A stretch of 38,863 bases of DNA from JBBARC01 sp040400005 (GTDB lineage Bacteria > Pseudomonadota > Alphaproteobacteria > Acetobacterales > Acetobacteraceae): contig JBBARC010000033.1 of the NCBI GenBank assembly GCA_040400005.1, forward strand, positions 1 through 38,863, read 5' to 3'. A program made the position numbers and the translations under genes. Of the stretch, positions 7,927 through 15,581 are shown one piece after another. Position 1 is the first letter of the stretch. Every line of letters begins with the position of its first letter. The notes beneath the pieces were generated by a model, which was not told the DNA's origin, ran no database searches, and was given only the letters and a program-made list of their open reading frames with translations.

Positions 7927-8128
7927 GTGGTACGATCGTGGGTCAATAGCCCATGTTACGTCCTGCAGCGCAGTTGGGCACCACATCACGCCTTTGGGGA
8001 GTTTTGTAGGGCGGCAGCAGGCGCCGGTGCGGGGAGTTAGTTGCGTTGGTGGGTTAAAACCCACCCTACAAGAGGCGCTGGTTTTGGGGCGAAACCACCA
8101 AAGCGCCGAGCACACGCCAAAAAAAGCA
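7927..8128. other. Gap between nuclease gene and hpnH; no gene seen
   Basis: Between the nuclease inverted repeat and the repeat after hpnH I find no convincing gene. The stretch contains a partial GTAGGGCGG element (8006) and the GTAGGGTGGGTT palindrome at 8048-8069. A 90-codon minus-strand frame here is made largely of repeat sequence and lacks a ribosome-binding site. Confidence 0.5.
8048..8069 (-). repeat. GTAGGGTGGG palindromic repeat, copy 2 (inverted)
   Basis: GGTGGGTT and AACCCACC form a perfect 8-bp inverted repeat with an AA spacer, followed by CTAC. Read on the minus strand this gives GTAGGGTGGGTT, the same head as the copy at 6765. The two copies bracket the nuclease gene in opposite orientations. 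Confidence 0.6.
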
Positions 8129-8170
8129 GGGGGTCTGGGGGAGCGGCTTCGCTCCACCAGCCTTTCTTCC
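8129..8170. repeat. GGGGGTCTGGGGG hairpin repeat / putative terminator of hpnH
   Basis: The core is GGGGGTCTGGGGG followed by a hairpin of GAGCGGCTTCGCTC type (stem GGAGCG/CGCTCC on the minus strand) and CCACCAGCCTT. It begins 1 nt past the hpnH stop. On the minus strand a run of seven T residues follows about 15 nt after the hairpin, so it may act as a loose terminator. It is nearly identical to 15582-15620. Confidence 0.6.
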
Positions 8171-8171
8171 C

Positions 8172-9314
8172 TTAGTCGGCAGCGTCCGCCATCTCGCCCG
8201 GTTTTTTATGCGCCAGCGAGGCCATTTTGTCTTCTACGTGCCGGCTAAACACGAATTCCGCCGGGCGCTGGTGATCCAGCGAGATTTCCGGTGCCATTGG
8301 CCCGGCGGTTTTCGGGCCTCGCACGAACGCTTTGAGAATTTTCAGCGGGTTTTTCACCGAATCGACCACGGCTGTGGCTTCGTAGCCGGAGTGGACCATG
8401 CAATCGGCGCATTTTTCGTAATTGCCGGTTCCGTAAGCGTCCCAGTCGGTGGATTCCATCAATTCTTTAAAGCTTTTGGCGTAACCTTCACCCAGCAAAT
8501 AGCACGGGCGCTGCCAGCCAAACACGTTGCGGGTTGGGTTGCCCCACGGGGTGCAGTGGTAGCTTTGGTTGCCGGCCAAGAAATCGATGAACAGCGGTGA
8601 TTGGGTGAATTTCCAGCCCTTGCCTTTGCCGCGGGCCAAAATGTCGCGAAACAGCTGCTTGGTTTTCTGGCGGGTTAAAAAGTGTTCCTGGTCGGGGGCG
8701 CGTTCATACGCATAACCAGGCGAGGTCATGATGCCATCAACGCCCATGGCCATGGCGCTATCGAAGAATTTTGCCACGCGGGCGGGGTCGGCGCCGTCGA
8801 ACAGGGTGCAGTTAACCGATACGCGAAAGCCGGCGTCTTTGGCTTTTTTAATCGCGGCGACAGCGCGATCGTAAACGCCATCCTGGCTAACCGCGGCATC
8901 GTGCATGTCGCGGTCGCCATCCAGATGCACATCGAACGAAAAAGCCGGGTTGGGCTTGTATTGATCGAGCTTTTTTTCCAGCAGCAGCGCGTTGGTGCAC
9001 AGATAGATAAACTTGCCGCGCTTTAAAATGCCCTCAACGATTTCGGGCATTTCCTTGTGCAGCAAAGGCTCGCCGCCGGCGATGGCAACCACCGGCGCGC
9101 CGCATTCATCGACCGCATCAAGCGCGTCTTTTACCGACAGGCGCTGGTTGAGGATGGGGGCCGGGTAGTCGATCTTGCCGCAACCGGAACACGCCAGGTT
9201 GCAGCGAAATAGCGGCTCTAGCATCAGCACCAGCGGATAACGCTTGTTGCCGGCGAGATGCTGCTTCATCACATAGGCGCCGACTTTCAGCGCCTGCATT
9301 AACGGAACCGCCAC
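8172..9314 (-). CDS. hpnH: HpnH, adenosyl-hopene transferase (radical SAM)
   Basis: HpnH joins the 5'-deoxyadenosyl group of SAM to diploptene, giving adenosylhopane, the first step toward C35 (extended) hopanoids such as bacteriohopanetetrol. The protein has 380 residues and begins MAVPLMQALKVGAYV, as HpnH proteins do. The radical SAM cysteines C38, C42 and C45 (RCNLACSGC) bind the [4Fe-4S] cluster, AGGEPLL follows as the SAM-binding GGE motif, and the C-terminal part has Cys-rich EKCADCMVHSGYEA. I chose GTG at 9314 because GGGAGAG lies about 8 nt upstream and the family N-terminus starts there; the frame is open further upstream to 9422 without family resemblance. It is divergent from tlyA. 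No other hopanoid gene is in the window. Confidence 0.95.
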   Translation of the reverse strand: MAVPLMQALKVGAYVMKQHLAGNKRYPLVLMLEPLFRCNLACSGCGKIDYPAPILNQRLSVKDALDAVDECGAPVVAIAGGEPLLHKEMPEIVEGILKRGKFIYLCTNALLLEKKLDQYKPNPAFSFDVHLDGDRDMHDAAVSQDGVYDRAVAAIKKAKDAGFRVSVNCTLFDGADPARVAKFFDSAMAMGVDGIMTSPGYAYERAPDQEHFLTRQKTKQLFRDILARGKGKGWKFTQSPLFIDFLAGNQSYHCTPWGNPTRNVFGWQRPCYLLGEGYAKSFKELMESTDWDAYGTGNYEKCADCMVHSGYEATAVVDSVKNPLKILKAFVRGPKTAGPMAPEISLDHQRPAEFVFSRHVEDKMASLAHKKPGEMADAAD

Positions 9315-9392
9315 TGTGCATACTCTCCCGGCTAAAACGCCCGCCCCTGTTGGCACGACGCTGACAGCACCCATTGCCGTGTGCTGCATTGC

Positions 9393-9422
9393 AATATGCC
9401 GCGAACACCATGGCCGCGGCAA
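9393..9422 (-). promoter_or_regulatory. Possible promoter of hpnH
   Basis: On the minus strand TTGCCG (9422-9417) and CATATT (9398-9393) are 18 nt apart, a fair sigma-70-like pair about 80 nt before the GTG start. This is a weak prediction from spacing and sequence only. Confidence 0.3.
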
Positions 9423-9450
9423 GGTTAACTACCGCCCCTTTGCCCCAGCC

Positions 9451-9462
9451 TGCGTTAACGCA
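9451..9462. promoter_or_regulatory. 12-bp perfect palindrome between hpnH and tlyA
   Basis: TGCGTTAACGCA is a perfect palindrome 36 nt before the tlyA start and upstream of the hpnH promoter candidate. It could bind a dimeric regulator serving either gene; no second copy was noticed. Confidence 0.3.
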
Positions 9463-9498
9463 CGGTTGCGGTTGGATTAAGGACAAGCGAGGTACGGT

Positions 9499-10287
9499 AT
9501 GCCAGCGCCACCGGAGTCTGTCGAGGGTAAGGTGCCCCCCAAGGGACCAGTCACCAAGGTTCGGGCCGACCAGGCTCTGGTCGATCGCGGCTTGGCGGAA
9601 AGCCGCGCCCGCGCCCAGGCGCTGATCTTGGCCGGCAAAGTTTTCTCGGGCGACCGGCGGGTGGAAAAAGCCGGCCAAACCCTCGCTTTTGCCGCCCCGC
9701 TGGACGTGCGCGGGCAGGATCACCCTTGGGTTTCGCGCGGCGGGGTTAAACTTGCGCACGGCCTGGCCCATTTTGGCTTTAACCCGGCCGGGGTTGTGGC
9801 CTTGGATATTGGCGCTTCCACGGGCGGGTTTACCGATGTGCTGCTGCATCACGGCGCCATACGCGTGCATGCGATTGACGTCGGGCACGGGCAGTTAGCG
9901 TGGAAATTACGATCAGACCCCCGCGTGGTGGTGCACGAAAAAACCAATGCCCGGCATTTAACCGCGGATCAGATTGGCGAGCCGGCCGGCGCCCTGGTTT
10001 GCGATGCCAGTTTCATTGGGCTGGCCACCGTGCTGCCGGCAGCACTGGCTTTGTGCGTGCCGGGGGCGTTTGCGGTGGCACTAATAAAACCGCAATTCGA
10101 GGCTGGGCGGGAGTTTGTTGGCAAAGGCGGCGTGGTGCGCGACCCCGCCGTGCATGAAGCGGTGTGTGGCCGCGTCGCCGCGTGGTGGGCCAGTTTGCCG
10201 GGATGGCGGGTGCTGGGGGTGGAATTAAGCCCGCTGACCGGGCCGGAAGGAAATAAGGAATTTTTGATCGGCGCCGTGCGCGACTAG
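9499..10287 (+). CDS. tlyA: TlyA-family rRNA 2'-O-methyltransferase
   Basis: TlyA enzymes methylate the 2'-OH of a cytidine in 23S rRNA (and in longer forms 16S rRNA); they are often annotated as haemolysin A. The 262-residue protein has an N-terminal S4 RNA-binding domain (about 20-80: VRADQALVDRGLAESRARAQALI, VSRGGVKL) and an FtsJ-like SAM-binding domain with motif I DIGASTGGFTD (about 102-112). Further along are VCDASFIGL and IKPQFEAG. GAGG lies about 8 nt before the ATG. In other hopanoid producers tlyA can be found near hpnH and dxs; here it is divergent from hpnH. The next gene starts 57 nt later, so it may or may not belong to the lipid A operon. Confidence 0.93.
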   Translation: MPAPPESVEGKVPPKGPVTKVRADQALVDRGLAESRARAQALILAGKVFSGDRRVEKAGQTLAFAAPLDVRGQDHPWVSRGGVKLAHGLAHFGFNPAGVVALDIGASTGGFTDVLLHHGAIRVHAIDVGHGQLAWKLRSDPRVVVHEKTNARHLTADQIGEPAGALVCDASFIGLATVLPAALALCVPGAFAVALIKPQFEAGREFVGKGGVVRDPAVHEAVCGRVAAWWASLPGWRVLGVELSPLTGPEGNKEFLIGAVRD

Positions 10288-10344
10288 CCCCCAGACGGCG
10301 CGGACTTCCGCTGGCGGGGTGTCTGCGCTATCGGCTGATGCTTC

Positions 10345-11034
10345 ATGTTTGCGCAATTTTTCAAAAGTGACCGTGTGCAGGGGGCGTTGGCGGCCCTGGC
10401 CGGGCGCTATCTGGCGTTTGCCCTGGGCACCACGCGGTGGCGCTATGACGGGTTTGAACATCTGCGGCCTTTTCTAGCGGAGGGGGCGTTGATCGTGGCG
10501 TTTTGGCATGAACGCCTGCCGCTAATGCCCGCCCTGTTTACCCAGGTCTTGCGCGAACAGCCCGGCCGCCAGGTCTCGGTGCTGGTCAGCCGCCACCGCG
10601 ATGGCCGGTTTATTGGCCAGGCGATTGGGGTGTTTGGTATGCGCACGGTGCACGGGTCGGCGGCTAAGCCCGGCAAGGGGGACAAAGGCGGTGCCGCCAG
10701 TTTGCGCGCCTTGCTGGGGGTTTTGGCGCAGGGCGATTTTGCCGCCATCACCCCGGATGGCCCACGTGGCCCTAAGCGTGAAGCGGCGGCTGGCACCGCA
10801 AGCCTGGCCGCCCTTTCTGGGGCACCCATACTGCCGTGTGCAGCGCAAACCCGGTTTCGCATCACTCTGCCAACCTGGGACCGCATGGTGGTGCCACTGC
10901 CGTTTGGCCCCGGGCAGATTGTGTGCCTGCCGGTGATCAGCGTGGCCCGAGCCAATTATGCCGATGCCCTGCCGGCGATAGAAGCCGGGTTAACCGCAGC
11001 CCTTGCGCGGGCTGATGCGTTGCTAGCGGCATGA
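10345..11034 (+). CDS. DUF374 lysophospholipid-acyltransferase-like protein
   Basis: This 229-residue protein matches the DUF374 family (PF04028), which is distantly related to the acyltransferases of lipid A and phospholipid synthesis and is commonly encoded beside waaA in alphaproteobacteria. Visible motifs are TTRWRYDGFEHL (29-40), the HxE-type site AFWHERL (52-58), VSRHRDGRFI and TPDGPRGPK (136-144), in the usual order. There is one hydrophobic stretch near residues 12-28. The substrate is not established; a lipid A or Kdo-lipid acyl transfer would fit the location. Its stop overlaps the waaA start (ATGA), so the two are coupled. No strong Shine-Dalgarno precedes the ATG, but the N-terminus fits the family. 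Confidence 0.88.
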   Translation: MFAQFFKSDRVQGALAALAGRYLAFALGTTRWRYDGFEHLRPFLAEGALIVAFWHERLPLMPALFTQVLREQPGRQVSVLVSRHRDGRFIGQAIGVFGMRTVHGSAAKPGKGDKGGAASLRALLGVLAQGDFAAITPDGPRGPKREAAAGTASLAALSGAPILPCAAQTRFRITLPTWDRMVVPLPFGPGQIVCLPVISVARANYADALPAIEAGLTAALARADALLAA

Positions 11035-12299
11035 TACCGGCAACCCTTGCGCTGCGCCTGTGGGCCGGGGCGGCACGGCTGGCGGCGCCGGGTTTGCGAG
11101 CCATGCTCAGACGCCGGGCCGCGCGCGGGCGTGAAGTTTTGGTGCGGCTCGATGAACGGTACGGGATTGATGCCACCCCGCGCCCGCCCGGTAAATTACT
11201 GTGGCTGCATGCGGCATCGGTGGGGGAGGCAGTTTCGGTGCTGCCGGTGATTGCAGCGTTGCCGGCGGATGTTTCGGTGCTGTTCACCACGGGTACGGTG
11301 ACCAGTGCCAAATTGTTAAGTGCACGGCTGCCAGAGTTGGGCCGTGCGGCACCGGTGCTGCATAGGTTTGCGCCGCTGGATGTGCCAGCCTGGGTCGCGC
11401 TATTTTTAGATCACTGGCGGCCGGATGCGGCGGGCTTTGTAGAAAGCGAGATTTGGCCCAACAGTTTGCGGGCCTGTGCGGCGCGCAACATTCCCGCGGC
11501 CTTGATCAACGCGCGCCTATCCCCGCGCAGTGCGCAGCGCTGGGGGTTGTTACCGGGCACTGCGCGAGCGCTGCTGGGTGGTTTTGCGCTGATCGATGCG
11601 CAAAGCCCGGCCGATGCGGCGCGGATTACTCAGCTTGGGGCGCATCATGTGCAGGCCAGCGGCAATTTGAAACGCGCAGCCCCGCCCTTGCCGGTGGACG
11701 CGGCCGCCTTGGTGGGGTTACAAAAGAAGCTTGGCGCGCGGCCGTGCTGGCTTGCTGCCAGTACGCACACTGGCGACGACGCCGTTGTTGCGCAGGTAGC
11801 CTTTGTGTTACGGCAAAAATTTCCCAATCTGCTCACCATTATTGCGCCGCGCCACCCTGACCGCGGGGCGGCGTTAGCCGCCTTGTTTGGTGGCGCACCG
11901 CGCTTGGCCCTTGGTGATGGGCCGGGCGCGCACCCGGTGTGGATTGCCGACACTATGGGTGACATGGGGTTGCTTTACCGGCTGTGCCCTACTGTGTTTA
12001 TGGGCAAAAGTTTTGCCGGTGGCGGCGGGCAAAACCCGCTGGAACCAGCGCGCTTGGGCTGTGTGCTGGTCACCGGCCCCGACACTGCTAATTTCGCCGA
12101 TGATGTGCAGCGGCTGGTGGCCGCCGACGCCCTGGTGGTGGCAAAAGATGCAGCTGAAATAGCAGCCTTTGTAACCGGCATGCTGCGCACACCGGCGCGC
12201 CGGGCCGCCATGGGCGCGCGTGCGCAGACCGTGGCCAACGCCGATGCCGATCTGCCGGAGAAGCTCGCGCAAGCGCTGGCGGATTTGCTGCCATGCTAA
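11031..12299 (+). CDS. waaA: Kdo transferase WaaA (KdtA)
   Basis: WaaA adds 3-deoxy-D-manno-octulosonic acid from CMP-Kdo to lipid IVA at the cytoplasmic face of the inner membrane. The 422-residue GT-B glycosyltransferase shows a short hydrophobic N-terminus and then LHAASVGEAVS, where E66 aligns with the Glu regarded as the catalytic base. It also has GTVTS, ESEIWPN (138-144), the second-domain AASTHTGDD, and GKSFAGGGGQNPLEPA, which contacts the nucleotide. Length and motif order are normal. The ATG overlaps the previous stop by 4 nt, and its own 3' end overlaps lpxK by 7 nt. It cannot be told from sequence whether it adds one or two Kdo residues. Confidence 0.96.
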   Translation: MIPATLALRLWAGAARLAAPGLRAMLRRRAARGREVLVRLDERYGIDATPRPPGKLLWLHAASVGEAVSVLPVIAALPADVSVLFTTGTVTSAKLLSARLPELGRAAPVLHRFAPLDVPAWVALFLDHWRPDAAGFVESEIWPNSLRACAARNIPAALINARLSPRSAQRWGLLPGTARALLGGFALIDAQSPADAARITQLGAHHVQASGNLKRAAPPLPVDAAALVGLQKKLGARPCWLAASTHTGDDAVVAQVAFVLRQKFPNLLTIIAPRHPDRGAALAALFGGAPRLALGDGPGAHPVWIADTMGDMGLLYRLCPTVFMGKSFAGGGGQNPLEPARLGCVLVTGPDTANFADDVQRLVAADALVVAKDAAEIAAFVTGMLRTPARRAAMGARAQTVANADADLPEKLAQALADLLPC

Positions 12300-13261
12300 C
12301 CCCACCAGCATTTTGGCGCTTTGGCGGCAATGCGATATTGCCGGTTTTGCTGCAACCCTTGGCGGCGATCACCGCCCGCGTCACCGCACGGCGCGCGGCG
12401 GGGCTTGGGTATTTGGCCAGCGTGCCGGTGATTTGCTGCGGTAATGCCAGTGTCGGCGGGGCGGGTAAAACCACATTGGCGCTGGACATCGCCCAAAGGT
12501 TTTTAGCACGCAACCGCCTGCCGGCGTTTTTAACCCGTGGCCATGGCGGCACGGTGCGCGGGGTACACTGTGTTGATTTAGCCTGCGACACCGCGGCAAC
12601 GGTGGGTGATGAGGCGTTGCTGTTGGCACGTCAGGCGCCGTGTTATGTGTCGGCCGATCGCGCCGCCGCCGCGCGCCAGGCGATTGCCGACGGCGCCGAT
12701 GTACTGATTATGGATGATGGGTTGCAAAACGCTGGCCTTTGCAAAACGATCTCACTGCTGGTGATCGACGGCCCACAGGGGTTTGGCAATAACCATGTTT
12801 TGCCAGCAGGCCCTTTGCGCGAACCGGTTACCTGTGCTGCGGCGCGCTGTGGCGCTGCGGTGTTGATCGGGCCGGATGATACCAGTGCTGCCGCCATCTT
12901 GCCGCCAAATTTGCCGGTGCTGCGGGCGGCCCTTGCCCCTGATGGTGCGATTGCCGCGTTCGTGGGCCAACACGTTTTTGCGTTTGCCGGTATTGGCCGG
13001 CCGGAGAAATTTTTTACCATGCTACGTGATGCCGGCGTGATGCTGGCAGGCCATCGCGCTTTCCCCGATCACCATGTGTTTTCAGCAACCGAGTGTGCTG
13101 AACTGCGCCGTGCGGCCGCCGCCCAAAATGCGGTTTTGGTGTGCACACCAAAAGATCACGTGCGGCTGCCGGCGGCCTTTCCGGCAACCCCGATCGGGGT
13201 GACCCTGCGCTTTACCGATGATCCCGCTTTTGCAAACCTGCTGGCGAAAGCCGCACCATGA
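12293..13261 (+). CDS. lpxK: Tetraacyldisaccharide 4'-kinase LpxK
   Basis: LpxK phosphorylates the 4' position of the lipid A disaccharide precursor, giving lipid IVA, the acceptor for WaaA. The 322-residue protein has a hydrophobic N-terminal helix (about 10-30) for membrane association and a P-loop GNASVGGAGKTT (50-61). It continues with TRGHGG (81-86), GDEALLLA and the DDG motif at 141-143 (DDGLQN; many LpxK proteins read DDGFQ), then DGPQGFGN and PAGPLREP. The start overlaps the waaA end and the stop overlaps the lpxL start (ATGA). The order waaA-lpxK-lpxL puts consecutive lipid A steps in one transcript. Confidence 0.96.
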   Translation: MLTPPAFWRFGGNAILPVLLQPLAAITARVTARRAAGLGYLASVPVICCGNASVGGAGKTTLALDIAQRFLARNRLPAFLTRGHGGTVRGVHCVDLACDTAATVGDEALLLARQAPCYVSADRAAAARQAIADGADVLIMDDGLQNAGLCKTISLLVIDGPQGFGNNHVLPAGPLREPVTCAAARCGAAVLIGPDDTSAAAILPPNLPVLRAALAPDGAIAAFVGQHVFAFAGIGRPEKFFTMLRDAGVMLAGHRAFPDHHVFSATECAELRRAAAAQNAVLVCTPKDHVRLPAAFPATPIGVTLRFTDDPAFANLLAKAAP

Positions 13262-14163
13262 TCAATAAAATTTTGCACGCGGCCGAAATTGCCCTGGTGC
13301 GCGGGTTGCTCGCCGCAATCCGCGCCCTGCCGGTCACGACCGCCTCTAATCTCGGCGGTGCGATTGCCCGCACCATTGGCCCGTTACTGCCGGTATCGCG
13401 CGTGGCGCAGGCAAATTTGCGCGCGGCCCTGCCGGCGCTGGATCACGCCGAAGGCCGCCGCATTGTGCGTGGGGTGTGGGATAATCTGGGCCGCAATTTT
13501 GCTGAATTCCCCCATATCGGGAACCTGCCGCGCGATAGTGTGGCAGGCCCAGGATGGTGCATTGAAGGCCTCGACGTTCTGGATGCGCTGCATGCACGTG
13601 GCGGGCCGGTGATTTTTGTGTCGGGGCATTTTGGCAATTGGGAGATGTGGCCCCGCGTTGCCAGCGAAATGGGGTTTGTGCCGAACGGGCTGATCTACCG
13701 CGCTGCCAGCAATAAGGGCGTGGATACGATCTTGACCGGCCTGCGCAAGAACGCAGCTGGCCCGCACACCAAACTTTTCCCCAAAGGGGCAGCGGGCGCA
13801 CGCTCGGCGCTGCTGCATATTAAAATCGGCGGCTGTTTGTTGATGCTGGTCGATCAAAAAATGAACGACGGTATTTTGGCACAGTTGTTTGGCATGCCAG
13901 CGATGTCGCCTTCTGCCTTGGCCGGGCTGGCACTGCGGTTTAACTGCCCGGTGGTGCCGGCGGTGTGCCGCAGGATAGGGCCGGCGCGGTTTGTTATGCG
14001 GGTGGAGCCCCCCTTGCAGGTGCCGGCAAGCGGCGATCGCACCCGCGATGTGGCGGCGATGACCCAGGCGGTAAATGACCGGTTTGAGGCGTGGATCCGC
14101 GAACAGCCTGATCAATGGCTGTGGCTGCATCGGCGCTGGCCAAAAGATGTGGTTAAAACTTGA
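13258..14163 (+). CDS. lpxL: Lipid A late acyltransferase (LpxL/HtrB family)
   Basis: The enzyme transfers a secondary acyl chain from acyl-ACP to Kdo-lipid IVA at the inner membrane. The 301-residue protein has a hydrophobic N-terminal region (about 10-45) and the LpxL/LpxM catalytic signature HX4E: H124 to E129 in GHFGNWE. The usual VDQKMNDG segment and the C-terminal QWLWLHRRWPK (family form WxWxHRRW) are also present. Chain specificity (LpxL or LpxM or another) cannot be set from sequence, so the symbol is the family name. Its ATG overlaps the lpxK stop. It is the last gene of the run; 41 nt separate it from the convergent GST-like gene, with no clear terminator. Confidence 0.92.
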   Translation: MINKILHAAEIALVRGLLAAIRALPVTTASNLGGAIARTIGPLLPVSRVAQANLRAALPALDHAEGRRIVRGVWDNLGRNFAEFPHIGNLPRDSVAGPGWCIEGLDVLDALHARGGPVIFVSGHFGNWEMWPRVASEMGFVPNGLIYRAASNKGVDTILTGLRKNAAGPHTKLFPKGAAGARSALLHIKIGGCLLMLVDQKMNDGILAQLFGMPAMSPSALAGLALRFNCPVVPAVCRRIGPARFVMRVEPPLQVPASGDRTRDVAAMTQAVNDRFEAWIREQPDQWLWLHRRWPKDVVKT

Positions 14164-14204
14164 CCCGCACTGGCACCCACTCTGATCTGTGCGGCGACTA
14201 GCCC

Positions 14205-15125
14205 CTACCCGCGTAACTGAAACCCAATGCGCGGAAAATGCACCCGCACGGTGCCGGCCCGCGCGTCCACACGTTCCACCACAACTTCATCCGCGGTCAG
14301 CCCCACCAGCCGGCCAGATACCGCATCATGCGCGTAATCAGTTGGGGTGACATTCAGCGTATCCCCTTCGGCAAAACCGCCATCTGCCATTACCGCTGTT
14401 GGCGCAAACCCCGTGGCGGCCGCCGCAATGGCAATGGCACCCGCGCTGGTGATCTCGGTAAAGCTACCATGGCCAAACGCCACCATGCGTTGATACCACG
14501 CCAACACGGCGGGATACGCATCCACCAGCGCGCCAATCGGTGGCGAGCGGCGCATGAACCACAGCGATTGCACAGTGGAAAAATCGGCGATGCAGGGTGC
14601 GCCACCCAGCAAAAACGCACGGCCATCGTGCAGCAAATTATCCAGCCGTGCCAGATAGGTTTTTACTTGCACGGCGGCATCAGCAATTGTTGGGCGCGTC
14701 ATGTTGGGGGTCATGGCGGCACGGTCGGTGGCGAACGCTTTCATAAAATTAGCATCAACACCGGGAAACATATGCGGTATGCTGATCGGTTGAATGGTGT
14801 AGGGCACGGCGGTCCAGAACAACGCGCTATCGGCCCATTGCGCCAAAATCTCGGCCAGGCCCGATAGTGCTGCCGGGTACAACGGGGTTTGGGGTGCGAC
14901 TTGGTCGACCAATTTGCACATCAACGCGGTGTCGCAATAAATATCGCCCCCCACCTGTAAAAATGGGGTGCGGCGGTAACCACCGGTGAGCGCCATCACA
15001 TCGGGTTTTGGCATCAGGCTGGGCACAATCACCGACTGCCAGGTGATATTTTTTGCGCCAAAAATCAGCCGCATTTTTTCTGAAAACGGCGAGCCTTCAT
15101 AATGGTGCAAAATCAACGATGACAT
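14205..15125 (-). CDS. Glutathione S-transferase-like protein with C-terminal extension
   Basis: The 306-residue product starts with a thioredoxin-like GST N-terminal domain (about 1-78: LILHHYEGSPFSEKMRL, RRTPFLQVGG, CDTALM) and continues with a helical GST C-terminal domain (about 90-215). A further segment of about 85 residues (from about 220) looks like a small beta-rich extension. The Ser in EGSPFS may be the glutathione-activating residue, but this is inference. The substrate is unknown. I chose the ATG at 15125 because GGGGAGAG lies 8-15 nt upstream and the family N-terminus begins there; the frame is open up to 15257 without resemblance to GSTs. It is a single gene, convergent with lpxL. 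Confidence 0.85.
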   Translation of the reverse strand: MSSLILHHYEGSPFSEKMRLIFGAKNITWQSVIVPSLMPKPDVMALTGGYRRTPFLQVGGDIYCDTALMCKLVDQVAPQTPLYPAALSGLAEILAQWADSALFWTAVPYTIQPISIPHMFPGVDANFMKAFATDRAAMTPNMTRPTIADAAVQVKTYLARLDNLLHDGRAFLLGGAPCIADFSTVQSLWFMRRSPPIGALVDAYPAVLAWYQRMVAFGHGSFTEITSAGAIAIAAAATGFAPTAVMADGGFAEGDTLNVTPTDYAHDAVSGRLVGLTADEVVVERVDARAGTVRVHFPRIGFQLRG

Positions 15126-15257
15126 ACGGTGTACTCTCCCCATCCGGCGCATGATCTTTAGGCCTGCAGCGCCTAGCCCCATGGTAACCTGCAAACGCCT
15201 CAGCGCAATGCGGGAAATGCCTAAAGCCCCCTCCCCTGCCGCGCCGCACAAGAACAA

Positions 15258-15286
15258 TGTTAACCCACGTTACCCAGCAGAATCAA
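15258..15286 (-). promoter_or_regulatory. Possible promoter of the GST-like gene
   Basis: On the minus strand TTGATT (15286-15281) is followed after exactly 17 nt by TTAACA (15263-15258), a fair sigma-70-like promoter. This would give a leader of about 125 nt before the ATG at 15125. Confidence 0.35.
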
Positions 15287-15364
15287 AAAAAGCGTGACTG
15301 CCGTGGCAGGTTTGGATTATGCTCGGGCTAAGGGACGTTAAAAATCAACCATCGAGTGCGTCGC

Positions 15365-15532
15365 ATGATCGATCTTGCCCAGGCCTGGGTGCTCGCCAAT
15401 CCGCTGCCAACTGCCGGGATACTGTGCGCGATGGCGGTTGCCATCGGCATCGCCACCATCCCGCGCACCCGCGCCCCAGCCCCCGACCAAGCCCGCGCGC
15501 AGCTAACAACCCAGGCTCCCCCACGCTGCTAA
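15365..15532 (+). CDS. Possible 55-residue single-helix membrane peptide
   Basis: This short open frame (ATG 15365, TAA 15530-15532) encodes a peptide with one hydrophobic helix (about residues 14-32: LPTAGILCAMAVAIGIATI) and a Pro/Ala/Arg-rich tail ending in PPRC. That gives the look of an anchored small protein. A TATGCT element sits at 15318-15323. The hairpin repeat at 15582 follows 49 nt after the stop and could end its transcript. There is no good Shine-Dalgarno and I do not recognise the sequence. It may be a chance frame in a 510-nt gap between divergent and convergent neighbours. Confidence 0.35.
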   Translation: MIDLAQAWVLANPLPTAGILCAMAVAIGIATIPRTRAPAPDQARAQLTTQAPPRC

Positions 15533-15581
15533 CGGGGGTGTAGGTTCCCGCCGCCAGCCCAAACGCCGTCAACAAAGCGCC

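Noticed and set aside
7885..8157. 90-codon minus-strand frame between the nuclease gene and hpnH
   Set aside because: It runs through two intergenic repeats and the nuclease inverted repeat, has no ribosome-binding site, and its product reflects repeat sequence (VGFNPPT from the GTAGGGTGGG element).
9315..9422. Extended N-terminus for HpnH
   Set aside because: The extra 36 residues do not resemble HpnH; the family sequence starts at the GTG at 9314, which has a good Shine-Dalgarno.
15126..15257. Extended N-terminus for the GST-like protein
   Set aside because: The thioredoxin-like fold begins at the ATG at 15125, preceded by GGGGAGAG; the upstream part has no similarity and covers the likely promoter.
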